Below are positions 1 through 9,604 of a stretch of DNA of 64,000 bases, piece after piece. This stretch comes from Oceanobacillus senegalensis (lineage in GTDB: Bacteria; Bacillota; Bacilli; Bacillales; Amphibacillaceae): positions 1,627,758-1,691,757 of the forward strand of contig NZ_LT839648.1 of NCBI RefSeq assembly GCF_900176885.1, read 5' to 3'. The position numbers and the translations under genes are program-made. Below the pieces are notes generated by a model, which worked only from the letters and a program-made list of their open reading frames with translations, was not told the origin of the DNA and made no database searches. The first letter of the stretch is position 1, and each line of letters begins with the position of its first letter.

Positions 1-3000
1 TGTATTTCGCGTCTCCATTAAATGTTTCATTTTAGTCACCCACTGTTCCGCTCTCCGAATTCTAGCACGTAGTTTTTGCCCAACGGAATTAAATAAAATC
101 TCTTCATACAAGGCCTGATCCTGTTCATTCAAGAAGCTTTCCTGTTGCGCGTGCTGCAGTTCAATCTGCTGCCCAACTGTATAAGGATTTACCTGCTTCC
201 CTAGATAGTTTAGCTCAATGAGTTGACGGCGCATCTTTTGTTTCCATTGTTCGATATGTGGAGTCTGTTCCTCCTCCACAACCTCTTTTATCCATTCTGG
301 CGTTTGAAATGGGGCATCATATAGATTAGGTCGATGCTCCATTAAATCACCTATTTGTTTAAAGAAGGTCTGTGATAGCTGGGATGCGAGTTTACCTCGG
401 TCGGTTTCTTTGAGTAAATGGCCAAGATCCTTCATAACATCTCCGGCAATTGTATCCGTACTTTGCTCCATATCATAATCAATAAATCCTCGATTGAGCT
501 CTTGTTTGAACGAATATTCCCATGTTTCCTTCATGTTCGTCCAAAAGCCAACTAGCTTCCTTTTTGTTTCGATATGTTCTTCCACATGCTCCATCTTAGT
601 CTCTTTACTTGGTAGAGTCCTATTTTTTTCAGTTAGCGCGTGATCAATTTCAACGATATTTTGCTGTAAGTCAACTATTTGTTTACGGATATCTGCAACA
701 CCTTGCTGGTCCAATTGCTGTTTAACTTGCTCTATATTTTGTTTTAAACCTTTCATCAGGTCTTCGGTACTATTGAGTTCCCCTTGCATTTCGATTATTT
801 CTTGCTCCAATTCTTTCAATCGAGCCTGTATATCCTTTCTACGTTGTAACTCATTCACATATTGAATATGTCGTTTCTCCAAATTGGATAGGTCTTTTTC
901 ATATCGTTTCATGACAGAAATGGCTGTTTGATAGGATGTAAAAGTTAGTTCTAAATTATAATTTCTCGCTTTTTCATCAATCCGATGCTTTACTGTTGTG
1001 TATTCACGATAGATATTCTTTAATTCCCTCGATAATTTGTTTATCTGCTCTTTGTAATGCTCTATTTTTAGTCGGGCATCTTTAATCTGACGAAAACTCT
1101 CCTGTAAATCTTTATCATTTGGAAACTGCTCTAAGCGATTCATTGCCTGAGCAATCGTTGCTTCGACATCTTCTATTTGACTAACTAGCAATTGTTTATC
1201 TTCATTTAAGGCATTGATCTCATGTTGAATACGTTGAATTTGTTCTTCTCTAAATCGCTTCCTCGCATTACGACCGATATATCGAACATCCGTTACTGGT
1301 ATTGCATGTCCTTTTAATAGACCAATTTGGTACATACCTTGTTCACTTACAGAAGCTGTAGAATCACCATCCCCCTCTATCGTAATACTTCTTAATACCT
1401 CATCTATTAAGCTTTCCGGTAGATTACTGTCTGCATCTAGATCGGGTTTTAGATAATCTGCTAACGTATGGGCCATCATATTCGGATTAGGGCATAAAAT
1501 TCGATCATGCTCGATGTTCCAATCCTTCTCTGTAATTAAAGCATCCAATATTCTACTATCCATTAAGGCTGCTTCCAACCGTTTTCGAACTTCTTGATCC
1601 ACATGGTCCTGAAATTCCACGGCTGCATAGAAAGGTATATGTGCAATTCCGTTTGCTTTTAGCTTTTGTCTGGTCTCTTTTGTTAACGGATCTGTCTCTG
1701 GTTCAGGATCCTTTTTCTCTCTCCAAACCTTCAAGTCATTTTCTTTTTCCTCTAACTTTTCCTTTAACTGCTTAAGATTAAAGTTTAATCGGTTTAATTG
1801 TTCCCCTTGTGTTTGTTTATATTGGAAAATAGCCTGTCTAAATGGGGATACTACGTTATCAAAAGGAATAGGCTCATACAATGAATGAATAGAGCGTGAG
1901 GTTTCTTGCAGCACCTCATCCCCCACTTTTAGCCACGAGTTATCTCCAAGCCACGTATAGATTTCATTCAATTTTTGCTCTTTATCTTCTTCAAATAAGC
2001 GTGTCCATTCCTGTTCTTGGTACGTCCATTCATCTAGCTTTTTATTTTCATCTGCTAGTTCCTTATCTTTTACTTGATATTTTTCTTTTATGTTCTCATA
2101 GTCTCTCAAGTCTTCTTCTATTTCTTCCAAATCGGATAAATGCTTACTCGTTTCCTTCATCCAGACACTGAAATTAAAAGTATCCCTTTGTTGGCGCTCA
2201 AAGTCTTGTTTATTTATATTATGAGATTCAAGAAAAGATGATTCCTCCGCATCATTGGCCATATCAATAAAGATATCTTCTATCTCTACTTCTCGTTTTC
2301 CGATTTCTTCTTCCAGTTGGTTCATATCTTGCATTAAACTGGTTTCTTTACGCTTCCGATCCTGTAATTGCTTATCTTTACGCTGATATACTTGAGTATC
2401 GTTCTGAAGTTTTATTTCCTCTTCACGTAATTCTTTTTCTAAATTCCAAACCCTATGAGCTTTTAACCGTTCCTCTTGCTTTCTATTCGTCACTTGTTTT
2501 AATTCTAAATTTTTAATGTCATTGCTTAATTGCGTAATTTCCTCTTTCAGTCGAGCAATTTCTTCCGTCTTCTCCTTATATGCACGTTGTTCTTTGGCCA
2601 AACGTTTACTTGAGGCAAGAAATTCACTGGCTTGGTCCACTAAAATTCGTTGATTATAGGTATGATAGACTTTATTTAGATTTTGTAATGCTTCTGATTC
2701 CCTTTGTAACTGCTCTATCTGTTGCTTGGTCTGATCCATTTGTTCAATCGTATCAGAAAGATGTCGAAGATCCTCATCAGATAAAGGGGGCAGGGCAGCT
2801 TCTAAGATTTCATAGATGACTGTTGGTCGAAAATCCTTTGATAGTTTGGGACTTCTTAGCTGGATTAGTAACTTAATTAAATCTTCATAAGCTTCAATGG
2901 TTTCAAATCCAAATAAATACTTATTTACTAACTTCATATACTCTGATTTTGTCTGAACGACATGACCACCTTCACCAATTAAATTCTCAAGCTCCACTCT

Positions 3001-3456
3001 TGACAAAGGGATTTTCTGTTTTATACCGGCATTATTTTCAGATTTATAGAGTTCGAGGTCCATCCCTATTCTCCGATTATCTGTAAAGACAAAACCCCAA
3101 AACTTCATTTGCTTATTGCGCTTTGCTTGCAATCCGATACCAATCGTCATATATTGTTCCGTTCCTTGCCGTTTAAATTCCATGAATAAATAACCTGTCC
3201 GCTCATCCCGATTAACAATATCCTTTTCGCCCAATAAATAGTCTTCCATCCTTCTTGCTTTCGAGCCAAATGGATCTAATCTATCAGGAGACGTTTTACC
3301 ATCAAGTAAAACCGGTAAAAAACTTTGCATTGTTACAGATTTTCCTGAACCATTACTTCCTCGGAGTAATAGCTTACCATCTGCAAATGAAAAAATTTCC
3401 TCATCATAGTACCAAAAGTTTAATAGCCCTGCCCGATTCATTTTCCATTTATTCAT
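1..3456 (-). CDS. jetC: JetC, SMC/MukB-like ATPase of type I Wadjet (TIGR02680-like), C-terminus outside window
   Basis: Large ABC/SMC-type ATPase of the Wadjet plasmid-defence complex, which in the family extrudes DNA loops and presents small circular DNA to the nuclease JetD. The reading frame stays open from an ATG at 3456 to the left edge (1152 codons). It opens with a beta-strand and a Walker A motif GSNGSGKS (residues 33-40), followed by long Glu/Gln/Lys-rich stretches that read as the two arms of an antiparallel coiled coil. Family members are about 1350 residues, so roughly 200 residues, including signature and Walker B motifs, lie off the edge. The start overlaps the jetB stop by 8 nt and has the ribosome site GGAGGTGAG, so the three genes are translationally coupled. 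SbcC or MukB proper are alternatives, but the jetA-jetB neighbours decide for Wadjet. Confidence 0.93.
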   Translation of the reverse strand, partial: MNKWKMNRAGLLNFWYYDEEIFSFADGKLLLRGSNGSGKSVTMQSFLPVLLDGKTSPDRLDPFGSKARRMEDYLLGEKDIVNRDERTGYLFMEFKRQGTEQYMTIGIGLQAKRNKQMKFWGFVFTDNRRIGMDLELYKSENNAGIKQKIPLSRVELENLIGEGGHVVQTKSEYMKLVNKYLFGFETIEAYEDLIKLLIQLRSPKLSKDFRPTVIYEILEAALPPLSDEDLRHLSDTIEQMDQTKQQIEQLQRESEALQNLNKVYHTYNQRILVDQASEFLASSKRLAKEQRAYKEKTEEIARLKEEITQLSNDIKNLELKQVTNRKQEERLKAHRVWNLEKELREEEIKLQNDTQVYQRKDKQLQDRKRKETSLMQDMNQLEEEIGKREVEIEDIFIDMANDAEESSFLESHNINKQDFERQQRDTFNFSVWMKETSKHLSDLEEIEEDLRDYENIKEKYQVKDKELADENKKLDEWTYQEQEWTRLFEEDKEQKLNEIYTWLGDNSWLKVGDEVLQETSRSIHSLYEPIPFDNVVSPFRQAIFQYKQTQGEQLNRLNFNLKQLKEKLEEKENDLKVWREKKDPEPETDPLTKETRQKLKANGIAHIPFYAAVEFQDHVDQEVRKRLEAALMDSRILDALITEKDWNIEHDRILCPNPNMMAHTLADYLKPDLDADSNLPESLIDEVLRSITIEGDGDSTASVSEQGMYQIGLLKGHAIPVTDVRYIGRNARKRFREEQIQRIQHEINALNEDKQLLVSQIEDVEATIAQAMNRLEQFPNDKDLQESFRQIKDARLKIEHYKEQINKLSRELKNIYREYTTVKHRIDEKARNYNLELTFTSYQTAISVMKRYEKDLSNLEKRHIQYVNELQRRKDIQARLKELEQEIIEMQGELNSTEDLMKGLKQNIEQVKQQLDQQGVADIRKQIVDLQQNIVEIDHALTEKNRTLPSKETKMEHVEEHIETKRKLVGFWTNMKETWEYSFKQELNRGFIDYDMEQSTDTIAGDVMKDLGHLLKETDRGKLASQLSQTFFKQIGDLMEHRPNLYDAPFQTPEWIKEVVEEEQTPHIEQWKQKMRRQLIELNYLGKQVNPYTVGQQIELQHAQQESFLNEQDQALYEEILFNSVGQKLRARIRRAEQWVTKMKHLMETRNT

Positions 3457-4618
3457 GCTTTCCACTCACCTCCACTACATAATCTTCTGGATAATATCCA
3501 ATCATACGAGCAATAGCTGATTTTAAATTATACATACCCGTATCCTTCTCAATACCGACCATTTCCCATTCTAAGTATAATTGTAGCAGTTCTTCTGCAA
3601 CATTCATGTGTGACATATCACGATATTTTTTACTCCATCCATGCCCATACAACCGCTTTATCGTTTCTACTAATTGTACAAATTCTGCTGAAGTTAGTTT
3701 TATTTCGCCCATTGAATTAATAGAAAATTGTTCGATATGCTCTCGAATGTAGGCTTGAAAATGGAGTGCAATATTCATAATGGCCTTCTGGTCAGGGAAT
3801 AAGGTATACCGTTGTTTTCTTTCTGGTAGTACAAGGAAAGCAGCATTTTTAAATACCTCTAATTTGAATGGTGTATGTCCTTCCAAATCATCACGCAGCC
3901 GGTTACGATAATTTCGAATATATGCAAAATCATCATCCTCTTCATTCTCCCGGTACACGACTGGAGAAAACATCAGTTTTCGATAAACTCTTTTTCTCCT
4001 TGTATCCGCCTGGTGCCTCTCCCACTCACTATCGAGAATTTCCCTTGCTGTTTGATATCGGAACAAGTCATCCGGATAAGACCGCATGAAATACCGCGCA
4101 TATACGGTAACTTCATACAATACCTCTTGTTCCTCATTACTAGCAAACATGTCAATGTCTCCATCTACCGCTTTAATAATATGTAGATCAACCATTTTCT
4201 TTAATACTCGAACGAGAGACTTCCGATGCTGATAGTTTGTCCAATCTAATGGAAATTCTCCCGGATACATATCTTCTATGTCCTCCGTAATATCAGACAG
4301 AAGAAATTGTTCATCCACTGATCGACGTTCCGTAAAGGCTAATCCACAACAAAAAATGGCATAATCCCTAGGAGTCGTAAAATCCTGAATCCCCATCCAT
4401 GGCTTGGGGTCAACTGGGATTTTTTCCAGTTTAATAAAATGTTGATGGATAATTAGATCAAACCCAAACTTTTCCGAAACATAGCTCTTTAAGCCTTTTT
4501 CCCGTTCTCGAATCAATTGATATGCCACGGGTTCTTCTGCACGTAGTATCCAGAACTGTTCAAATAAAAGACCTAAGGCTTCCTGCGTTTTCTCATCAAA
4601 GCCTGTTTGCTCGCTCAT
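3449..4618 (-). CDS. jetB: JetB, MukE-like subunit of type I Wadjet (TIGR02678-like)
   Basis: A 389-residue protein of the TIGR02678 type, which in Wadjet acts as the MukE/KITE-like subunit binding the kleisin JetA and DNA. No enzyme motif is visible. The sequence is acidic and helical, with repeated winged-helix-like segments and a run around residues 150-215 of Arg/Tyr-rich helices. ATG at 4618 has an ideal AGGAGGTAAT site 5 nt upstream. It follows jetA by 17 nt and overlaps jetC by 8 nt, the usual jetABC order. Recognition rests on the sequence style (for example the segment EERRSVDEQFLLSDI-like at about residues 95-110) together with gene order. Confidence 0.9.
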   Translation of the reverse strand: MSEQTGFDEKTQEALGLLFEQFWILRAEEPVAYQLIREREKGLKSYVSEKFGFDLIIHQHFIKLEKIPVDPKPWMGIQDFTTPRDYAIFCCGLAFTERRSVDEQFLLSDITEDIEDMYPGEFPLDWTNYQHRKSLVRVLKKMVDLHIIKAVDGDIDMFASNEEQEVLYEVTVYARYFMRSYPDDLFRYQTAREILDSEWERHQADTRRKRVYRKLMFSPVVYRENEEDDDFAYIRNYRNRLRDDLEGHTPFKLEVFKNAAFLVLPERKQRYTLFPDQKAIMNIALHFQAYIREHIEQFSINSMGEIKLTSAEFVQLVETIKRLYGHGWSKKYRDMSHMNVAEELLQLYLEWEMVGIEKDTGMYNLKSAIARMIGYYPEDYVVEVSGKHE

Positions 4619-4635
4619 ATGATTACCTCCTCTTC

Positions 4636-6102
4636 TTAACTTGCGACAAACTGAAAAACAGCTTTCGGCATTTCTAAGCTACCATCCTCTGATCTTAGAG
4701 TTACTATCTCCTCATGCAGAATAACCCGCACCTTTGTCCCAAACTCTGTTTTAATCGTTCGATCCTTCCTAGCCATCGCTTTCCCTATCCAAGAGAGCAA
4801 TATTTTCCGTACATGAGCTTCTACCACTGGCAAATCTTCTACCCTTATTTCATTCCCATGAACATATTTTTCCATAAGCTTCTTTTCGCGTTGCCTTTCC
4901 TCTAAATAAAACTGCTTCATTTCTTCTTTTCTTTTTTGGTTGCTAGTTATAGCCCCAGGTCTTGTTTTTTCCCGATAATTCCTCGTTATCGGCTTCGTTT
5001 CATGCTCCATTGGTTGTTCGTCCCATACATCCACATAAATATCCTCAGTTGGAAAATGGTCGATGTATAAGTGACGAGTATGGAACACACCAAATGCTGC
5101 GGATGAAAGTTCATGTGCATCTTCAATCGATTCCATTGAGTCAAACCACTTAGCAAGATGAAGATAGTCCTTCTTCCTACTATGAAAATGTAGATGTCTC
5201 TCGCCCAATCGCTGAACTACTCTAGTAATACGCCGTATCGATTCATTTGTTCGTTGTTGCAGCATCTCATACTCACTCCCACCATGCTTATCACCTAAAA
5301 ACCATGCTTTTATACTGAACCATTTTTCATGATATTCCTCATACAGATTAGCATCTTCCTTATCTTCTAAACGGAATATTTGTTCACTACGAGCAATCAC
5401 TCTTTTAAAAAATCCGTGTAGATTCTCTTGAGTGATCCCTAATAATAAATCCTGAATTTGCAACGCTGTCCCTTGTAAAGCAATAATAAAATCTCTTAAA
5501 TAAGCGGTAAATTGATCTTTATAAACTAGAAATGCTTCGGTTTGCATCCTATCCTCAACTTCCTCACTATTTATATAAGCAATGTAGTCAGATGTATTCC
5601 TTGTTATTTGTCGAAAATAGTTGAGTACATCATCCCATAATTGTGCGCATTCTTCATCATCTTCTATTTCTATTCCTAACATAATCCGTTCCATCTTGAG
5701 GAGAGATTGATATAAACGTTCAAACTGCGACCGCTCTAGAGACCCCCCAAATGTTTCCCCCATATTTTCCATTTGCACCATCATACGTTCAAATTCAACC
5801 GTATAAGGAGTACATTGGTAACGAAATCGTTTCTTCTTAAACTCTTCCACAGTTCTTGATTTACCTATCTCCTGCCTTGCAATCAGGTTACCCCATTTAA
5901 CTAGTGTATCTAAATCTATATGTAATGCCTCCATCGTATAATCTTTAAATTCACTAAATTGAGTTAAATGGGCATAAATTTCTTCCGGGAACAGGAATTC
6001 TTTCATTCTCTCATGTTGAATATAAAAATAGCGTAAAATAGCACGATAACTCCAAGCTTTTTCAGCGGTTAAATACGTAGCCTCTTTGACACGCTTATAC
6101 AT
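4636..6102 (-). CDS. jetA: JetA, kleisin (MukF-like) subunit of type I Wadjet (TIGR02677-like)
   Basis: A 488-residue TIGR02677-type protein, the kleisin bridging the JetC heads. It begins with a predicted winged helix (residues 10-90, KAWSYRAILRYFY onwards), has long amphipathic helices with many Glu/Arg/Gln in the middle (about 120-330) and ends in a compact beta-rich segment compatible with the C-terminal winged helix that contacts the JetC head. The ATG at 6102 is preceded by GGTGAG. It is the first gene of the operon, with about 490 bp of non-coding DNA upstream. I see no clear transfer signature such as an integrase or tRNA beside it. Confidence 0.9.
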   Translation of the reverse strand: MYKRVKEATYLTAEKAWSYRAILRYFYIQHERMKEFLFPEEIYAHLTQFSEFKDYTMEALHIDLDTLVKWGNLIARQEIGKSRTVEEFKKKRFRYQCTPYTVEFERMMVQMENMGETFGGSLERSQFERLYQSLLKMERIMLGIEIEDDEECAQLWDDVLNYFRQITRNTSDYIAYINSEEVEDRMQTEAFLVYKDQFTAYLRDFIIALQGTALQIQDLLLGITQENLHGFFKRVIARSEQIFRLEDKEDANLYEEYHEKWFSIKAWFLGDKHGGSEYEMLQQRTNESIRRITRVVQRLGERHLHFHSRKKDYLHLAKWFDSMESIEDAHELSSAAFGVFHTRHLYIDHFPTEDIYVDVWDEQPMEHETKPITRNYREKTRPGAITSNQKRKEEMKQFYLEERQREKKLMEKYVHGNEIRVEDLPVVEAHVRKILLSWIGKAMARKDRTIKTEFGTKVRVILHEEIVTLRSEDGSLEMPKAVFQFVAS

Positions 6103-6594
6103 AATCTCACCAGCCTAGCCGTAATAAAAAATAGTTTTCTTTACTATTAGTTTAACGTTTATAGGAACAATAGTCTATTTAGGGATTAGTAGTTCTGTTT
6201 GTAAAATGTGGAAGCTGGGATTATTTCTGATACTTCTTTAACCAATTAACGGAAAAGGTGAAAAAATAAAGTAAATTTTCAATCAATCAAGGTTCCTTCA
6301 TCCCCCCTCCTTAAATGATTCGTTTTCCTCCATTTTTGAGTTGAGATGCTGCCCCTTAACCTGGATAAAAATTTTGTTGATAACGTTGATAACGGAATAA
6401 AAATCATGTACTCTATATTAATGTGACAAAAACTAGATTTTAGCTTCTTATAAGAAAGATAGAGGTTCAATTGAGATTTTGACAAAGATATTTAGTGATT
6501 AAAGTCCTTTGCCAAATTTAACGAGCAAAGACTTATTCGTTTTATATATCTAGATAGAAAAAAACGTGTCTCGTTTTATTTATGGAGGTAAACA
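6103..6594. other. Intergenic region between jetA and nhaC
   Basis: A divergent intergenic region of 492 bp. It must hold the promoters of the jet operon (leftwards) and the antiporter gene (rightwards), but I cannot assign convincing -35/-10 pairs. It contains one diverged copy of the dispersed repeat described at 9881-9907: a 15-base core at 6266-6280 with one mismatch to the copy at 9893-9907, followed by a CA-rich tail. A short minus-strand reading frame (6279-6485) has no ribosome site and is not called. Confidence 0.5.
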
Positions 6595-7875
6595 ATGAGG
6601 AAAGGAAATCCATGGGCACTGATCCCATTTGTAGTTTTTTTGATTTTATTTATTGGTTCAGGGGTTATTACAGGTGATTTTTATGCCTTTCCCGTCATTG
6701 TAGCCATTGCCATTTCGGGTGCTGTGGCTTTGGCAATGAATCGAAAAGAAACATTTGCACGAAAGGTCGATATTTTTTGCCACGGCGCCGGAAATGTAAA
6801 TGTCATGCTGATGGTTGTTATTTTTCTCTTAGCTGGGGCCTTCTCAGCAGTTGCAAAAGGGATGGGTGCGGTGGACTCTACTGTTAACTTTGCATTATCG
6901 GTCGTTCCGCCAAATCTGCTTGTCGTTGGCTTGTTCATTATTGCCTGCTTTATCTCCCTATCCATGGGTACTTCCGTGGGAACGATTGTTGCACTGGCAC
7001 CTGTTGGAGTTGGAATAAGCGAGCAAACCGAGCTTTCGATGGCTTTTGTAATGGCAGCAATTATTGGCGGTTCCATGTTTGGTGATAATCTATCCTTTAT
7101 TTCCGATACAACTATTACCGCGACCCGTTCACAAGGCGCCCAAATGAAAGATAAATTTAAGGTGAATTTTTGGATTGTGTTACCGGCAGCTATTGTAACA
7201 TGCATTCTTTTAGGGACTATGACAATAGGGGAAACGGCACAAGTTGAGTATGTAAACTATAATTGGATAAAAATCATTCCCTATATTTTGGTTATTATAT
7301 TTGCGTTAGTAGGTATAAATGTTTTCCTTGTTCTAGCATTAGGGATTGTTCTTTCCGGAGCTGTTGGCTTAGCGGATGGTAGCTATCATGTCATGAGCTT
7401 TTTGCAAAAAATTGGCGAAGGAATGGCAGGCATGTATGAAATCGCCTTTCTTGCCATATTAATAGCTGGAATGGTAGAGGTTATTAAATTTAATGGCGGG
7501 GTTGACTTTCTACTTCATCTTGTGACAGGAAGGATAAGATCGAGTAAAGGGGCTGAATTTAGCATTGCTGGTCTTGTAGGCTTAACTAATTTATCTACTG
7601 CTAATAATACGATTGCTATTTTAATCGCCGGCCCGCTTGCCAAAAACATAGCGAATCAGTATGAGATTGAACCACGGAAGTCTGCAAGTATATTAGATAT
7701 TTTCGCATGTACTGTTCAAGGCCTACTACCATACGGGGCACAATTTTTGGCAGCCGCAAGTGTAGCGGAAATATCGCCAGTAAGCATTATGCAATATGCC
7801 TTCTATCCTCTTCTCATAGGTATCTGTGGAATCATCGCTATACTCATCAGATATCCGAAAAAAAGGAAAACCTAA
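6595..7875 (+). CDS. Na+/H+ antiporter NhaC family protein
   Basis: Integral membrane transporter of 426 residues, of the NhaC/ArsB-NhaD superfamily, expected to exchange cations (Na+/H+) or organic acids across the cytoplasmic membrane. About eleven hydrophobic segments are visible from residue 8 to the end. Conserved NhaC features include a Gly/Thr-rich segment (SMGTSVGTIVALAP, about residue 122) and the following GGSMFGDNLSFISDTT motif near residue 160, whose Asp residues are likely ion ligands. NSxxN-like TNLSTANNTIAI occurs near residue 335. TGGAGG precedes the ATG. It is monocistronic and convergent with the glutamate symporter. Substrate cannot be fixed from sequence; some relatives exchange malate/lactate or tyrosine. 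Confidence 0.85.
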   Translation: MRKGNPWALIPFVVFLILFIGSGVITGDFYAFPVIVAIAISGAVALAMNRKETFARKVDIFCHGAGNVNVMLMVVIFLLAGAFSAVAKGMGAVDSTVNFALSVVPPNLLVVGLFIIACFISLSMGTSVGTIVALAPVGVGISEQTELSMAFVMAAIIGGSMFGDNLSFISDTTITATRSQGAQMKDKFKVNFWIVLPAAIVTCILLGTMTIGETAQVEYVNYNWIKIIPYILVIIFALVGINVFLVLALGIVLSGAVGLADGSYHVMSFLQKIGEGMAGMYEIAFLAILIAGMVEVIKFNGGVDFLLHLVTGRIRSSKGAEFSIAGLVGLTNLSTANNTIAILIAGPLAKNIANQYEIEPRKSASILDIFACTVQGLLPYGAQFLAAASVAEISPVSIMQYAFYPLLIGICGIIAILIRYPKKRKT

Positions 7876-7980
7876 AGGGACGTTGATCTCCACCTCGTAT
7901 AAGCTTATCCCCTAATCTAGGGGGTATTGTGATTATCAAGGTTCGAGATAACGTCATCCAAAAAATGAGATGCTATTTCC

Positions 7981-8026
7981 AAAAAAACACTCCCGAACAT
8001 TGGCTTTCCAACATTTGAGAGTGTTT
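7981..8026 (-). terminator. Intrinsic terminator of the glutamate symporter gene
   Basis: On the minus strand an AAACACTC arm (8026-8019) and further AAATGTTGG pair with CCAATGTT and GAGTGTTT, followed by a run of seven T. It lies 19 nt after the stop of the symporter gene. Confidence 0.85.
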
Positions 8027-8044
8027 CATCGAAATAGCTTATTT

Positions 8045-9304
8045 TTATGATGCTTGTTGCACTTCTTCAACAGGGGAATTAAATTGTCCCTCCCATTTAG
8101 CTACCACAATAGACGCTAAGGAGTTACCAACAACGTTAACTGCCGTACGCCCCATATCAAGTATACGGTCGATTCCTGCAATAAATGCTAAGCCTGCAGC
8201 TGGTAAACCAATTGTGCTGAACGTAGCTAAAAGTACGACAAATGATACCCCCGGTACTCCTGCCATTCCTTTTGAGGTAACCATAAGGAGTAACATTAGC
8301 GTAATTTGTTGCCCAATGCTTAGCTCAATACCGTACATTTGTGCTACAAATAAAGCAGCAATCGCTTGATATAAAACAGAGCCATCTAAATTAAAAGAAT
8401 AACCTGTTGGAATAACAAAACTCACAATATGTTTTGGGCTACCCGCTTTTTCCATTTTATCCATAATCCTTGGAAGTACGGTTTCTGAACTAGAAGTGGA
8501 GAATGCCAATAGTAATTCTTCCTTAATCATCTTTATTAATTTAAAGATATTAAATCCAACTATTTTGGCCATGATCCCTAATATGACGATTACAAAGAAA
8601 ATCATTGTTCCATAAACCGTTATAGCTAACTTTCCTAAAGGGATGAGTGACTCAAAGCCATATTTAGAAATAGTTACTCCAATTAATGCGAAGACACCGA
8701 TTGGTGCATATTTCATAAATAAGTTGGTTACGTAGAACATTGCATGAGCCATACCTTCGAAGAATTTTAGAACAGGTTTCCCTTTATCACCAATCGCCGC
8801 AATCCCTATACCGAATACGACAGCAAAGAAAATAATAGCTAGCATATCCCCTTCAACCATCGCCTGAATCGGGTTGGTCGGAACAATGTGAAGAATTGTA
8901 TCCGCTATGGATTTACCTTCTTGCTCTTCTGATGAATTAACATAACTTGAAATGTCACTTTGCTGTAACTCGTCCATATTTAATCCTGTACCAGGCTGGA
9001 AGATATTAGCTGAAATTAAACCGATTGCAATCGCAACCAATGTCATACCGATAAAATAAGTTAAGGATTTAACCCCCAGCTTACCAACTGACTTGATATC
9101 GCCCACACCTGCAATGGCAACAATAATACTCGATAAAACAATGGGAACTACAATTAATTTAATTAATCGAATAAATAAATCACCAAATGGTTGTAAAACA
9201 TTTTGGGCTGTTTCATTTCCATAAAAAATTCCACCGACAACAATACCCAATATAAGACCGATTAAAATTTGACTTGCTAAACTTAATTTGAATTTTCTTC
9301 TCAT
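8045..9304 (-). CDS. Glutamate/dicarboxylate:cation symporter (DAACS family, GltP/GltT-like)
   Basis: A 419-residue secondary transporter of the DAACS (SLC1-like) family, importing glutamate, aspartate or C4-dicarboxylates with H+ or Na+. The N-terminal half has six transmembrane helices. The C-terminal core carries the serine-rich hairpin STSSSETVLPRIM (about residues 270-282), a NLDGS motif in TM7 (about 309), hairpin 2 (GVPGVSFV, near 355), and in TM8 DMGRTAVNVVGN with the substrate-binding Arg. The gene has its own promoter and a leader of about 290 nt with a c-di-AMP riboswitch, which suggests that the substrate matters as an osmolyte or K+ counter-ion. A terminator follows. Exact substrate and coupling ion are inference. 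Confidence 0.9.
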   Translation of the reverse strand: MRRKFKLSLASQILIGLILGIVVGGIFYGNETAQNVLQPFGDLFIRLIKLIVVPIVLSSIIVAIAGVGDIKSVGKLGVKSLTYFIGMTLVAIAIGLISANIFQPGTGLNMDELQQSDISSYVNSSEEQEGKSIADTILHIVPTNPIQAMVEGDMLAIIFFAVVFGIGIAAIGDKGKPVLKFFEGMAHAMFYVTNLFMKYAPIGVFALIGVTISKYGFESLIPLGKLAITVYGTMIFFVIVILGIMAKIVGFNIFKLIKMIKEELLLAFSTSSSETVLPRIMDKMEKAGSPKHIVSFVIPTGYSFNLDGSVLYQAIAALFVAQMYGIELSIGQQITLMLLLMVTSKGMAGVPGVSFVVLLATFSTIGLPAAGLAFIAGIDRILDMGRTAVNVVGNSLASIVVAKWEGQFNSPVEEVQQAS

Positions 9305-9388
9305 ACGTACCCTACCTTCTTGTTGAATTTATAAAGAATATGCATAGGCAAGGGAAACAAGATGATTCTGATAAAATGTTTAATAATT

Positions 9389-9422
9389 AAAAAAGATACA
9401 CGTCGGACCTATCCGTTGTGTA
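9389..9422 (-). terminator. Intrinsic terminator serving as riboswitch expression platform
   Basis: Minus-strand hairpin: CACAACGGA pairs with TCCGACGTG (CAC/GTG and CGGA/TCCG around a small internal loop), then ATCTTTTTT. It sits between the c-di-AMP aptamer and the symporter start, so transcription can stop before the gene. Confidence 0.8.
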
Positions 9423-9451
9423 ATCTTTCAATCTAGATATCTCACTTTGCT

Positions 9452-9592
9452 TCCTCTTAACGCTTGCGAGGTTAGCTTTCGGGTTAGGACTAAGAGAAAT
9501 GAGAAGCCCCTCCTATTAAAGGATTCACCCACACGGATATGTCCGTAATTAATTGGGTCCCCCGCTCTTCATTTAGATTAAGCGATTGTAAT
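9452..9592 (-). promoter_or_regulatory. c-di-AMP riboswitch (ydaO-yuaA type)
   Basis: Minus-strand leader RNA that matches the ydaO-yuaA aptamer blocks in order: a 5' P1 arm ATCGCTTAAT (from about 9587), GCGGGGGACCCAA (9564-9552), GGGTGAATC (9529-9521), then CCCGAAAGCTAACCTCGCAA (9484-9465) and the closing AGCGTT. These blocks are nearly identical to those of the Bacillus subtilis ydaO leader. A terminator follows 30 nt later. In the known members c-di-AMP binding favours termination, so high c-di-AMP (high K+/turgor) should switch the symporter off. The aptamer class is read from sequence; the direction of control is family knowledge. Confidence 0.92.
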
Positions 9593-9604
9593 AGCTACTC
9601 TAGT

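Noticed and set aside
6279-6485. 68-codon minus-strand frame between jetA and nhaC
   Set aside because: No ribosome site, overlaps a dispersed repeat copy and the likely nhaC promoter region.
6681-7205. 174-codon minus-strand frame
   Set aside because: Lies entirely antisense to the well-supported NhaC gene and has no ribosome site or family-like sequence.
7903-7922. CCCCTA/TAGGGG hairpin after the NhaC gene
   Set aside because: Six-base stem without a following T-run, so not supported as a terminator.
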